NCBI RefSeq assembly: GCF_029369745.1
Contig: NZ_CP120210.1
Location: forward strand, 6,448,001 to 6,512,000
Direction of reading: 5' to 3'
Origin: Amycolatopsis sp. QT-25
GTDB lineage: Bacteria; Actinomycetota; Actinomycetes; Mycobacteriales; Pseudonocardiaceae
DNA: 64,000 nt
The position numbers were made by a program, and so were the translations under genes. Position 1 is the stretch's first letter; each line of letters starts with the position of its first letter. Below are positions 1 to 8,293 of this stretch, piece by piece. The notes under the pieces were generated by a model, which was not told the DNA's origin, ran no database searches, and saw nothing but the letters and a program-made list of their open reading frames with translations.

Positions 1-116
1 TGCCGGAGTATTCCACCACGTTGAGTTATCAACTACTACGCCCGGTTGTACGAAATTTGTACTTGGCCACGGGATCGTCCTCACTGTTGGTAATTCCTCG
101 ACAGGAGGTACTGATC

Positions 117-662
117 ATGCGCAGCATCCTCGCCAAGGTGGCGAAGCCGGCGTCCGTCGCCGCGCTGGCCATCTCGGCCCTCGCCGTGGCTCCAGTCGCC
201 GGGGCCGCTCCGGCCGCCCCCGAAGCGGGCGCCACCATCACCGCCGCCGACATCAACCCGGCCGCGGGAACGTTCACCACCCTGTCCGACGGTGACCTGG
301 CCATCCAGGGCGCCGGCGACGGCACGCCCGCCGGTGCCGTCCAGTGGTTCAAGAACCGCATGGGCTCCACCGCGTACCAGGGCCTCTGCGAGAAGGCCGT
401 CGAGAACGCGTACGGCACCACCGGCGTCTGGGCCTCGGCCAACGCGCACTGGAACGGCGCGAGCCCGAAGCGCACGACCGGGACGCCGCCGAAGGGCTCC
501 TTCGTGTACTGGAACATCAGCAAGTGGGGCCACGTCGGCATCGCCGACGGTTCCGGCGGGATCTACGCCACCAGCATCGGCGGCAAGATCGGCCACGCGT
601 CGAGCGTGCGCTACTTCAACAACTACCGTGGCTGGACCCCCGCGGCGGTTCCGCGCCGCTGA
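117..662 (+). CDS. Secreted CHAP/NlpC-like cysteine-amidase-fold protein
   Basis: This 181-residue protein begins with a typical Sec signal peptide: basic start, Ala/Val-rich core and an AGA-AP-type cleavage region near residues 29-31. The C-terminal half resembles the CHAP fold of peptidoglycan amidases and endopeptidases, with a Cys at position 91 in GLCEKAVENAYG and a His at 139 in KWGHVGIADG placed like the catalytic pair. A role outside the cell on peptidoglycan is therefore likely but not shown. The ATG at 117 is chosen because a strong ribosome site (ACAGGAGGT, 101-109) precedes it; an earlier in-frame start would put a long non-signal stretch in front. The gene stands alone, convergent with rho. 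It could also be a non-catalytic CHAP-like secreted protein. Confidence 0.7.
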   Translation: MRSILAKVAKPASVAALAISALAVAPVAGAAPAAPEAGATITAADINPAAGTFTTLSDGDLAIQGAGDGTPAGAVQWFKNRMGSTAYQGLCEKAVENAYGTTGVWASANAHWNGASPKRTTGTPPKGSFVYWNISKWGHVGIADGSGGIYATSIGGKIGHASSVRYFNNYRGWTPAAVPRR

Positions 663-734
663 GCACTCCGTTGGGTCCTGAGTGGCGATTCGGGTGCCGG
701 CGAGCCTCTTCTCAGGTACCTGTGGCGTTCGGTC

Positions 735-795
735 GAAGTACATGAAGGCCCCCTTCCTGTACCCAGGCGCAAGGATGGGGTCCTTCATGTACTTC
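735..795. repeat. Family A palindrome (imperfect copy)
   Basis: The outer arms GAAGTACATGAAGG (735-748) and CCTTCATGTACTTC (782-795) are perfect inverted repeats; the inner part is a degenerate version of the 55-nt family A palindrome found intact at 11705 and 46154. It lies after the CHAP-like gene and may work as a terminator. Confidence 0.75.
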
Positions 796-960
796 GAAAG
801 GCGTGAAGGCAGGGAGGCCCTCATGGACCACTCACGACCACCCCGGCCCAGCGCGGTCCGGTTACCGGAAGGGGCGAAGGTCGAGTTTCTCGGCTGGCGC
901 CTTCGACGCGCCGCCGTGTGACTAGAGATGCTGCTGGGACTCAAGGTGTTGTTCCGAGGG

Positions 961-1011
961 CCGTGAGGGCCTCCTTGAGGACTCTGGGTCCCCTCAAGGA
1001 GGCTCTCACGG
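961..1011. repeat. Family B palindrome
   Basis: Inverted repeat with arms CCGTGAGGGCCTCCTTGAGG and its near complement around a loop ACTCTGGGT. The same loop and arms recur at 19561-19610 and 57524-57580, so this is a dispersed intergenic repeat family, probably bidirectional terminators. Confidence 0.8.
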
Positions 1012-1052
1012 CATCGCGGCCGGACTCGCCCGGCACAGACCGTGGCGCCCGA

Positions 1053-1101
1053 GTACAAGAAGGCCCCTTTCCTCGCGTCCAGCGTGAGGAAAGGGGCCTC
1101 C
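1053..1101. terminator. Probable rho-gene terminator (family A-like hairpin)
   Basis: A perfect 14-bp stem AGGCCCCTTTCCTC (1061-1074) / GAGGAAAGGGGCCT (1086-1099) lies 26-66 bases downstream of the rho stop codon. The arms resemble family A palindromes but the centre differs. Placement right after a minus-strand gene suggests termination. Confidence 0.65.
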
Positions 1102-1126
1102 TGATGTGATGAAGGCGACCGAAGGA

Positions 1127-3184
1127 TCAGTCGTCGTCGTTCGAGCCGAGGGCCGTCTTCGAGACCTGCATGAGGAACTCGATGTTGGTCTTCGTCTTGC
1201 GCAGACGCGAGATCAGCAGGTCGATGGCCTGCTGCGAGTCCAGCGCGTGCAGCACCCGGTGCAGCTTGTGGGTGACCGCGAGCTCGTCCGGCGAAAGCAG
1301 CAGGTCTTCCTTGCGGGTACCGGACGGGTTGATGTCCACCGCGGGGAACACGCGCCGCTCGGCGATCTTCCGGTCGAGCTTGAGGTCCGCGTTCGCGGTG
1401 CCCTTGAACTCCTCGAAGATGACCGTGTCACCGGTGGATCCGGTTTCGACCATCGTCGTGGCGAAGATCGTCAGCGAGCCGCCGTTCTCGATGTTGCGCG
1501 CCGCGCCGAGGAACCGCTTCGGCGGGAACAGCGCCGTCGAGTCGACACCACCGGAAAGGATCCGGCCGGACGCCGGGGCCGCCAGGTTGTAGGCACGACC
1601 CAGCCGGGTGATCGAGTCGAGCAGCACGACGACGTCGTGGCCCATCTCCACCAGCCGCTTCGCGCGCTCGATGGCGAGCTCCGCGACCGAGGTGTGGTCG
1701 GACGGCGGACGGTCGAAGGTGGAGGCGATGACCTCACCCTTCACCGACCGCTGCATGTCCGTGACCTCTTCCGGACGTTCGTCCACGAGCACGACCATCA
1801 GGTGGCACTCGGGGTTGTTCGTCGAGATCGCGTTCGCGATGTCCTGCATGATCGTCGTCTTGCCTGCCTTGGGCGGCGACACGATCAGGGCACGCTGCCC
1901 CTTGCCGACCGGCATCACCAGGTCGATGACGCGGGTGGTGAGCTTGTGCGGCTCGGTCTCGAGGCGCAGTCGCTCGTTCGGGTACAGCGGGGTCAGCTTG
2001 GTGAACTCGGGACGGCGCTTGGCCTCGTCCGGCTCCAGGCCGTTGATCGAGTCGACGCGCACCAGCGGGTTGAACTTCTGCCGCTGCTGCTCGCCGTCAC
2101 GCGGCTGGCGCACGACACCGGTGATGGCGTCACCGCGGCGCAGGCCGTACTTGCGGACCAGCGAAAGCGAGACGTACACGTCGTTCGGCCCGGCGAGGTA
2201 GCCCGAGGTACGCACGAACGCGTAGTTGTCGAGTACGTCCAGGATGCCCGCGACGGGCAGCAGGACGTCGTCCTCGCGGATCTCGGTGTCGGGCGAAGCG
2301 CCCTGTTCACGGCCACCGCCGGCACCCCGGCGGCGACGGTCGCGGAAGCGACGGCCGCGACGGCCGCCTTCCTCGTCGTCGTCACCCTGCGGGCCCTGGC
2401 CCTGACGCTGGCTGCCGTCCTGGCCGCCGCCCTGCTGGTTGCGCTGGCGGTTGTCCTGGCCACGGTTGTCGCGATTGCCGTCGCGATTGCCGTCGCGATT
2501 GCCGTCGCGGTTGCCCTGACGGTTGCCGCCCTGCTCCCCGCGGTCACCACGCTCGTTGCGGTCACCCCGGTCACCACGCTCACGCTGGTCACCCCGGTCG
2601 CCGCGATCACGCTGCTCGCCACGGTCACGCTGGTCGCCACGGTCACGCTGCTGGCCACCCTGTTCGGGCGAACCCGCGGCGCGGTTGGAGCCGCGACGAC
2701 GACGGCTACGGCCGCCCTCTTCCGGCTGCGACTGGCCGTCCTGCTGGGCGTTCTCCTGCTGCGCGGGCCGCTCGGCGGCCGGCGCGGCGCCGTTCTCGGC
2801 GACCTTTTCGCCGCGTGGGGCTTCGGCCGGGGCGGCTTCCGCCTTCGGCGCTTCGGCCTTCGGGGCCTCCTGCTTCGGGGCCTCCGTCTTGGGCGCTTCG
2901 GCCTTGGGAGCCTTGCGCGGTGCGTCGATCCCCTCGAGCGGAAGCGTTTCGCTCGCCGCGGCGGGGGTCTTGCGCTTGGTCTTGCCCTGGCGCTCGCGGA
3001 TGGCCGCGATCAGATCGCCCTTGCGCATGCCCGTCGTCTCGCCGATGCCGAGGTCCCCAGCGATCGAGCGCAGTTCGGCGACGGTCTTGCCGGTCAGTCC
3101 GCCGACCGTGCGCTTGGGAGCGACGGCGCCGTTCGACTCGGCGGCGCCACCTTCGACGTCGCTCAAAAGATCGGTGTTGCTCAC
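1127..3184 (-). CDS. rho: Transcription termination factor Rho with long RGDN-rich insert
   Basis: Rho is the hexameric RNA-dependent ATPase that ends transcription. In this 685-residue protein a SAP-like Rho N-domain (about residues 25-70) is followed by a low-complexity insert of about 220 residues. Its first part is KAEAP-rich; its second is made of RDRGD and GNRD repeats. The RNA-binding domain starts near 300 (EIREDDVLLPVAGILD) and is followed by the ATPase core with Walker A PPKAGKTT and the Walker B region VVVLLDSITRL. Long Arg/Gly/Asp/Asn inserts are known in actinobacterial Rho proteins. The GTG at 3184 is chosen because GGAAGGAC lies just upstream and no conserved sequence precedes it. 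It follows the thr operon on the same strand but is separated by 419 bases, so it probably has its own promoter. Confidence 0.97.
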   Translation of the reverse strand: MSNTDLLSDVEGGAAESNGAVAPKRTVGGLTGKTVAELRSIAGDLGIGETTGMRKGDLIAAIRERQGKTKRKTPAAASETLPLEGIDAPRKAPKAEAPKTEAPKQEAPKAEAPKAEAAPAEAPRGEKVAENGAAPAAERPAQQENAQQDGQSQPEEGGRSRRRRGSNRAAGSPEQGGQQRDRGDQRDRGEQRDRGDRGDQRERGDRGDRNERGDRGEQGGNRQGNRDGNRDGNRDGNRDNRGQDNRQRNQQGGGQDGSQRQGQGPQGDDDEEGGRRGRRFRDRRRRGAGGGREQGASPDTEIREDDVLLPVAGILDVLDNYAFVRTSGYLAGPNDVYVSLSLVRKYGLRRGDAITGVVRQPRDGEQQRQKFNPLVRVDSINGLEPDEAKRRPEFTKLTPLYPNERLRLETEPHKLTTRVIDLVMPVGKGQRALIVSPPKAGKTTIMQDIANAISTNNPECHLMVVLVDERPEEVTDMQRSVKGEVIASTFDRPPSDHTSVAELAIERAKRLVEMGHDVVVLLDSITRLGRAYNLAAPASGRILSGGVDSTALFPPKRFLGAARNIENGGSLTIFATTMVETGSTGDTVIFEEFKGTANADLKLDRKIAERRVFPAVDINPSGTRKEDLLLSPDELAVTHKLHRVLHALDSQQAIDLLISRLRKTKTNIEFLMQVSKTALGSNDDD

Positions 3185-3603
3185 AAATGTCCTTCCTGAC
3201 CGATCCACGCCTCCAGGTGGATCAGCGGACCGCCGCTCGCGTCCGATTGCGAAACGGCGTAAATGGCCCCCGATACGGGCGAGCAACTCCTCGGCCGTGT
3301 TGAACACAGCTAGAAGGCCTCCAGCACAGGGATTTGCTTCCTCCAAACGGAGGAAGCGGAATTCGGCACCGCCGGAACCGGGAACCCGCCTGCGTCCATC
3401 CGCTACCCCCCGCTTGCCAAGGCGGTGTGCGGAACGGCGGATCAACGAAGGATGCGGGCCAAGGATGACACTGGTCACCTGGACCGGCACCGGGTGCGGA
3501 AACGCACGGTGATCGAACGCCCCCGAGGGTAGACCGCGTCACGGCCCGGTGCAACAACCACCCCCCGCGTGGCGGGGCGGGGCGCCTGCCCGTGACCGAG
3601 GCT
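3185..3603. other. Leader region of rho, no gene seen
   Basis: This 419-base gap between thrB and rho, both on the minus strand, must hold the thrB terminator and the rho promoter and leader. I see no convincing coding sequence and no recognised riboswitch. rho genes of other bacteria are often autoregulated through long leaders, which would fit the spacing. Confidence 0.5.
3561..3580. terminator. Possible terminator hairpin after thrB
   Basis: A GC-only stem CCCCGC / GCGGGG (3563-3568 and 3572-3577, loop of three) sits about 27 bases downstream of the thrB stop codon. It is short and lacks a T-run on the transcript side, so the call is tentative. Confidence 0.35.
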
Positions 3604-4485
3604 TTACTGGGCCGCAACCTGGACGCCGCCCGGATCGATCGGCAGCTCGGTGACTTCGAAAGACGTAACGTCGACGCCTGCCGGGAGTATTCCGCCGGTG
3701 GTCAGCGCGAGCACGGTCGGACCGGCTCCGGAAATGGCCGCCGCCACCCCTTCGGCCCGCAGCGCGCGCACCAGTTCACTGCTCGCCGGATACGCGGGCG
3801 CCCGGTAATGCTGGTGGAGCCGGTCTTCGGTCGCGGAGAGCAACAGGTCGGGGCGCGCGGTGAGCGCGTGGACCGCGAGCGCCGCGCGGCCCGCCGTGAA
3901 CGCCGCGTCGGCGTGCGGGACCTGCGCGGGAAGCAGTCCGCGCGTCGCTTCGGTCGAGGATCGCAGCGCCGGAACGGCGATCACGGGCCGGATGTCGTGA
4001 TGCGGCTGAAGCCGTTCGGCGCGGAACCGCTCGCCCTCGTTCCAGGCGACCACGAAGCCACCCAGCAGGCTCGCGGCGGCGTTGTCCGCGTGTCCCTCGA
4101 AGCCTGCCGCCAGTTGCAGCGCGTCGTCGTCCAAAGCCTGCCCGGCCAGCGCGTACGCCGCCGCGACGCCGGTCACCACGGCGGACGCGGACGAGCCGAG
4201 GCCCCTGGCGTGCGGGATGGCGTTGAAACACCGCAGATGCAGGCCGGGCGGTTCGAGTCCGAGGTGCTCGCAACCACGGCGGAAAGCCCGGACGACCAGG
4301 TGCGATTCGTCGGTCGGGACGTCGTCCACGCCGCCCGCGCCGACGTCGGTCACCTCGACCTTGAGTCCCGCGTCGCTGATCTGGAGTTCGACCCGGTCGT
4401 ACAGCGCGAGCGCCAGCCCGAGGGTGTCGAATCCGGGGCCGAGGTTCGCCGAAGACGCCGGGACCTTGACTTCGATCAACGTCAT
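3604..4485 (-). CDS. thrB: Homoserine kinase
   Basis: ThrB phosphorylates homoserine to O-phosphohomoserine, the fourth step of threonine synthesis from aspartate. The 293-residue protein shows the GHMP-kinase signatures: substrate-binding N-terminus VPASSANLGPGFDTLGLAL (residues ~8-26), the ATP-binding Gly/Ser loop PHARGLGSSASA (~residues 90-102), and a C-terminal SGAGPTVLAL loop. Length is normal for the family. The ATG at 4485 overlaps the thrC stop by four bases (ATGA), giving translational coupling. It is the last gene of the argS-lysA-hom-thrC-thrB operon. Confidence 0.97.
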   Translation of the reverse strand: MTLIEVKVPASSANLGPGFDTLGLALALYDRVELQISDAGLKVEVTDVGAGGVDDVPTDESHLVVRAFRRGCEHLGLEPPGLHLRCFNAIPHARGLGSSASAVVTGVAAAYALAGQALDDDALQLAAGFEGHADNAAASLLGGFVVAWNEGERFRAERLQPHHDIRPVIAVPALRSSTEATRGLLPAQVPHADAAFTAGRAALAVHALTARPDLLLSATEDRLHQHYRAPAYPASSELVRALRAEGVAAAISGAGPTVLALTTGGILPAGVDVTSFEVTELPIDPGGVQVAAQ

Positions 4486-5543
4486 CGCAGGTCCAGCGCG
4501 GCGGCGACGGCGGTCGGGTCGACGGCGAGCGGCTCGACCTCGACGTTGCCCTCCAGCGCCGTGGCCGGATCCTTCAAACCGTGTCCGGTGACGGTGCATA
4601 CGACGGTCGCCCCCCGCGGCAGGCGTCCGTCCGCGGCCGTGGCGAGGAGGCCCGCGACGCTGGTCGCCGAAGCGGGTTCGACGAACACGCCTTCCTTGCG
4701 GGCCAGCAGCCGGTACGCCTCGAGGATCTTCTCGTCGGTGATCGCTTCGAACAGCCCGGTGGAAGCGTTCTTCGCCTTCATCGCGCCGTCCCAGGAGGCG
4801 GGGCTGCCGATGCGGATCGCGGTCGCGATGGTGTCCGGGTCGGCCACCGGCTCGCCGTGCACCAGCGGCGCGGCACCGGCGGCCTGGAAGCCGAACATCC
4901 GCGGGGTGTTCTTCACCACACCGTCGCCCGCGTACTCGGAATATCCGGCCCAGTACGCGGTGATGTTGCCCGCGTTCCCGACCGGGAGGCAGTGGATGTC
5001 CGGCGCCCGGCCGAGCACGTCGCAGATTTCGAACGCGGCCGACTTCTGGCCGGCGATGCGCACCGGGTTGACCGAGTTGACCAAGGTCACCGGATAGTCG
5101 ATCGCGGTCTTCTGCGCGAGTTCGAGGCAGTCGTCGAAGTTGCCGTCCACCTGCAGGATCCGCGCGCCGTGCAGGACGGCCTGGGCCAGTTTGCCCATCG
5201 CGATCTTGCCTTGGGGCACGAGCACGGCGCAGGTGAGCCCGGCGCGGGCCGCGTACGCCGCGGCCGACGCCGAGGTGTTGCCGGTGGAGGCGCAGATGAC
5301 CGCCTGGAGCCCGCTGGCGAGCGCGTGCGTGATGGCCACGGTCATCCCGCGGTCCTTGAACGACCCGGTCGGGTTCGCGCCTTCGACCTTGAGATACACC
5401 TCGCAGCCGGTGAGTCCCGAGAGGTGCGGGGCGGGCAGCAACGGGGTGTTGCCCTCGCCGAGCGTGATCACCTTCGCGCCGGACGGGACCGGGATCCGGT
5501 CGGGATAAGCCTGGATGATCCCTGGCCATGGTTGGGGAATCAC
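4482..5543 (-). CDS. thrC: Threonine synthase
   Basis: ThrC converts O-phosphohomoserine to threonine using pyridoxal phosphate. The 353-residue protein has the PLP-lysine motif ANPTGSFKDRG (around residue 57), the Ser/Gly-rich phosphate loop near ASTGNTSASAAAYAA, and a second glycine-rich cofactor loop PVGNAGNIT. Length matches the short actinobacterial threonine synthases. The GTG start at 5543 overlaps the hom stop by four bases, and its own stop overlaps thrB, so hom-thrC-thrB are translated as a coupled set. Confidence 0.97.
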   Translation of the reverse strand: MIPQPWPGIIQAYPDRIPVPSGAKVITLGEGNTPLLPAPHLSGLTGCEVYLKVEGANPTGSFKDRGMTVAITHALASGLQAVICASTGNTSASAAAYAARAGLTCAVLVPQGKIAMGKLAQAVLHGARILQVDGNFDDCLELAQKTAIDYPVTLVNSVNPVRIAGQKSAAFEICDVLGRAPDIHCLPVGNAGNITAYWAGYSEYAGDGVVKNTPRMFGFQAAGAAPLVHGEPVADPDTIATAIRIGSPASWDGAMKAKNASTGLFEAITDEKILEAYRLLARKEGVFVEPASATSVAGLLATAADGRLPRGATVVCTVTGHGLKDPATALEGNVEVEPLAVDPTAVAAALDLR

Positions 5544-6850
5544 TGGTGTTCGCCTTCCACACGCATCACACTGACGACCTGGTGCACCACATCGAGCTCG
5601 GCAATGTCGTCCACAGTGGACCGCAGTGCCGCGTCCGGCGCCAGGTGGGTGACCACGACCAGGCTGGCCGTGTCGTTCGCGTCGCGCTGCCGCACCGCGG
5701 CGATGCTGACACCGTGCCCGGCGAACGCCTGGGCCACCTGGGCGAGGACGCCCGCTCGATCGGCCACGTCGAGACTGACGTGGTACCGCGTCGGCGTCTG
5801 GCCCATCGGCCTGACCGGGAGCGCGGCGTGCGCGGATTCGCGCGGGCCACGGCCGCCGACGACCCGGTTTCGAGCCACCGCGACGAGGTCGCCGAGCACG
5901 GCACTCGCGGTCGGCGCGCCACCGGCGCCCTGACCGTAGAACATGAGCTCACCGGCGGCGTCGGCCTCGACGTAGACGGCGTTGTACGCGCCGCCCACCC
6001 CGGCGAGCTGGTGGTTGCGCGGGATCATCACCGGATGCACACGCGCCGAAACGGAGTCGGTGCCGTCGTCGGCGGTGACGCGCTCGCAGATGGCGAGCAG
6101 TTTCACCGTGCGGCCCAGCACGTTCGCCGCGGCGAGGTCCGACGCGGTGACGTCGGCGATGCCCTCACGGTGCACGTCGGACGCCGTCACCCTGGTGTGG
6201 AACGCGAGCGAGGCGAGGATGGCGGCCTTGGACGCCGCGTCGTAGCCGTCGACGTCGGCCGTGGGATCCGCCTCGGCGTATCCGAGCCTGCTGGCCTCTT
6301 CCAGCGTTTCCGCGTAGCCGGCGCCGGTGGAGTCCATCGCGGACAGGATGTAGTTGGTGGTGCCGTTGACGATGCCCATCACGCGGGTGATGCGGTCACC
6401 GGCCAGCGATTCGCGCAGCGGGCGCAGCAACGGGATCGCCCCGGCCACGGCCGCCTCGAAGTACAGGTCCGCGCCTGCCGCGTCGGCGGCCTCGAACAGC
6501 TCCGCGGAATGCTCGGCCAGCAGCGCTTTGTTCGCCGTGACGACGGATTTCCCGGCTTTGAGCGCGTCGAGCAGCCACTGCCGCACCGGCTCGATCCCGC
6601 CGACCAGCTCGACGACGACGTCGACGTCTTCGGAGGTGACGAGCTTCGTCACGTCTGAGGTCACCAGCTCCGGCGGCAGCTCGGGGTGCTTGTCGGGGCG
6701 CCGCACCGCGATCCCGGCCAGCTCCACCCGCGCGCCCGCCCTGGCGGCGAGCTCCTCGGCCTGCTCGGTGAGCAGCCGGACCACCTCGCCGCCGACCGTT
6801 CCGCAGCCCAGCAGGGCGACCCTGATCACGCGTCCGTCCACAGTAGACAC
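5540..6850 (-). CDS. hom: Homoserine dehydrogenase
   Basis: This enzyme reduces aspartate semialdehyde to homoserine. The 436-residue protein carries an N-terminal Rossmann motif LLGCGTVGG (residues ~14-22), the catalytic domain with GIVNGTTNYIL (~170-180), and a C-terminal ACT domain (about 355-430, beginning TRYHVSLDVADRAGVLA), the usual site of threonine feedback control. The GTG at 6850 is taken because it sits four bases from the lysA stop, consistent with coupling. It connects threonine to the lysine branch through its neighbour lysA. Confidence 0.96.
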   Translation of the reverse strand: MSTVDGRVIRVALLGCGTVGGEVVRLLTEQAEELAARAGARVELAGIAVRRPDKHPELPPELVTSDVTKLVTSEDVDVVVELVGGIEPVRQWLLDALKAGKSVVTANKALLAEHSAELFEAADAAGADLYFEAAVAGAIPLLRPLRESLAGDRITRVMGIVNGTTNYILSAMDSTGAGYAETLEEASRLGYAEADPTADVDGYDAASKAAILASLAFHTRVTASDVHREGIADVTASDLAAANVLGRTVKLLAICERVTADDGTDSVSARVHPVMIPRNHQLAGVGGAYNAVYVEADAAGELMFYGQGAGGAPTASAVLGDLVAVARNRVVGGRGPRESAHAALPVRPMGQTPTRYHVSLDVADRAGVLAQVAQAFAGHGVSIAAVRQRDANDTASLVVVTHLAPDAALRSTVDDIAELDVVHQVVSVMRVEGEHQ

Positions 6851-6853
6851 TTG

Positions 6854-8287
6854 CTAGACCTCCAGGCGCAGCATGTCGTCCGTCGTCTCCCGCCGCAGCA
6901 GCACCCGGGCGCTGCCGTTGCGCACGGCCACCACCGCGGGCCGCGGCTGCCGGTTGTAGCCGCTGGCCATCGAGTAGCAGTACGCCCCGGTGGCCGCCAC
7001 GGCGAGCAGGTCGCCGGGAGCAAGAGTGTCGGGGAGCCAGCAGTCCCGGACGACGATGTCGCCGGACTCACAGTGTTTTCCCACGACCCGGGACAACGCG
7101 GCGGCGGCCTGGCCGTCCCCGTCGTCGTCGGCCGAGCGGGAAACGAGACGGCAGTCGTACACCGCGTCGTAGAGCGCGGTGCGGATGTTGTCGCTCATCC
7201 CGCCGTCGACGCTGACGTAACGCCGGGAGGCCTTGTCGCCGAGCGAAACGTCCTTGATGGTGCCGACCTCGTAGAGCGTGATCGTGCCGGGACCGGCGAT
7301 GGCGCGGCCCGGCTCACCGGCGATCTTCGGCACCGGAAGGCCCGCGTACTCGCATTCCTTGCGGACGATCTCGCGGATCTGCGTGATCATCTGCGCGGGT
7401 GGGGGCGGGTTGTCCTTGTCGGTGTAGGCGATACCGAAACCGCCGCCGAGGTCGACGATCTCCAGCTGATCGAGCAGGTCGGTACCGTGCTCCTTGGCGA
7501 GTTCGGCCAGCAGGCCGACCACGCGGCGGGCGGCGACCTCGAAGCCGTCGGCGTCGAAGATCTGCGAACCGATGTGGCTGTGCAGGCCGATCAGCTTGAG
7601 CGACGGCGCGTTGAGCACGCGGCGCACGGCCTCGGCCGCGTCACCGGAGGCCAGCGAGAAACCGAACTTCTGGTCCTCGTGCGCGGTCGCGATGAACTCG
7701 TGGGTGTGCGCCTCGACACCGACGGTGACCCGGATCAGCACGTTCTGCACGACGTCGTGCCGCGCGGCGACATCGGCCAGCCGCGCGATCTCGAAGTAGG
7801 AGTCCACCACGACCGTGCCGACGCCGGCTTCGACAGCGGCTTCCAGCTCGGGCAGCGACTTGTTGTTGCCATGGAAGGTGATCCGCTCCGCCGGGAAGTT
7901 CGCGCGCCGCGCGACGGCGAGTTCGCCACCACTGCAGACGTCCAGGCTCAGCCCCTGCTCGGCCACCCAGCGGGCGATCTCGATGGAAAGGAACGCCTTG
8001 GACGCGTAGTGCACGAGCGCCGGGTCGTCGAACGCCTCGGCGTAGTCGGCGCAGCGGGACTTGAAGTCGGCCTCGTCGACGACGAACAGCGGCGTGCCGT
8101 ACTGCTCGGCGAGTTCGCGGACGTCGACGCCGGCGATGCGGACGACGCCGTCACCGCCACGGAAAGTGTTGCGGGGCCAGACTTTCGGGTACAGCCTGTC
8201 GAGTTCTTCCGGACTCGACGGCGGAAAACCGGAGGCGTCGGCGTGGGGGTGGACGTCGGCGTGGCGGGGACCCGCGGGGTGAGCCAT
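6854..8287 (-). CDS. lysA: Diaminopimelate decarboxylase
   Basis: LysA makes lysine by decarboxylating meso-diaminopimelate, with PLP as cofactor. The 477-residue protein is a fold-type III enzyme: the PLP lysine lies in ALVHYASKAFLS (~residue 97), the phosphate-binding region is in VDLGGGFGIAY, and the C-terminal barrel contains a CESGDIVVRD motif with the catalytic Cys. The N-terminus is about 25 residues longer than in many homologues, His/Pro-rich, and starts at an ATG six bases downstream of the argS stop, so it is probably genuine. The argS-lysA-hom order is classic for actinobacteria. Confidence 0.97.
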   Translation of the reverse strand: MAHPAGPRHADVHPHADASGFPPSSPEELDRLYPKVWPRNTFRGGDGVVRIAGVDVRELAEQYGTPLFVVDEADFKSRCADYAEAFDDPALVHYASKAFLSIEIARWVAEQGLSLDVCSGGELAVARRANFPAERITFHGNNKSLPELEAAVEAGVGTVVVDSYFEIARLADVAARHDVVQNVLIRVTVGVEAHTHEFIATAHEDQKFGFSLASGDAAEAVRRVLNAPSLKLIGLHSHIGSQIFDADGFEVAARRVVGLLAELAKEHGTDLLDQLEIVDLGGGFGIAYTDKDNPPPPAQMITQIREIVRKECEYAGLPVPKIAGEPGRAIAGPGTITLYEVGTIKDVSLGDKASRRYVSVDGGMSDNIRTALYDAVYDCRLVSRSADDDGDGQAAAALSRVVGKHCESGDIVVRDCWLPDTLAPGDLLAVAATGAYCYSMASGYNRQPRPAVVAVRNGSARVLLRRETTDDMLRLEV

Positions 8288-8293
8288 TCTGGG

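Larger units (their letters stand above)
663..1126. other. Intergenic region carrying three palindromes, no gene
   Basis: This 464-base stretch separates two convergent genes. I see no credible coding sequence in it. It holds three hairpin-forming repeats that are listed separately; they probably end transcription from both sides. Confidence 0.7.

Noticed and set aside
1106..3199. Long open frame opposite to rho coding for a hydrophobic Ala/Val/Thr-rich protein
   Set aside because: It mirrors the RGDN repeats and the GC-biased codons of rho. It has no ribosome site or recognisable domain; rho on the other strand is certain.
3185..3603. Riboswitch in the rho leader
   Set aside because: No conserved riboswitch core was recognised; the length alone is not enough.
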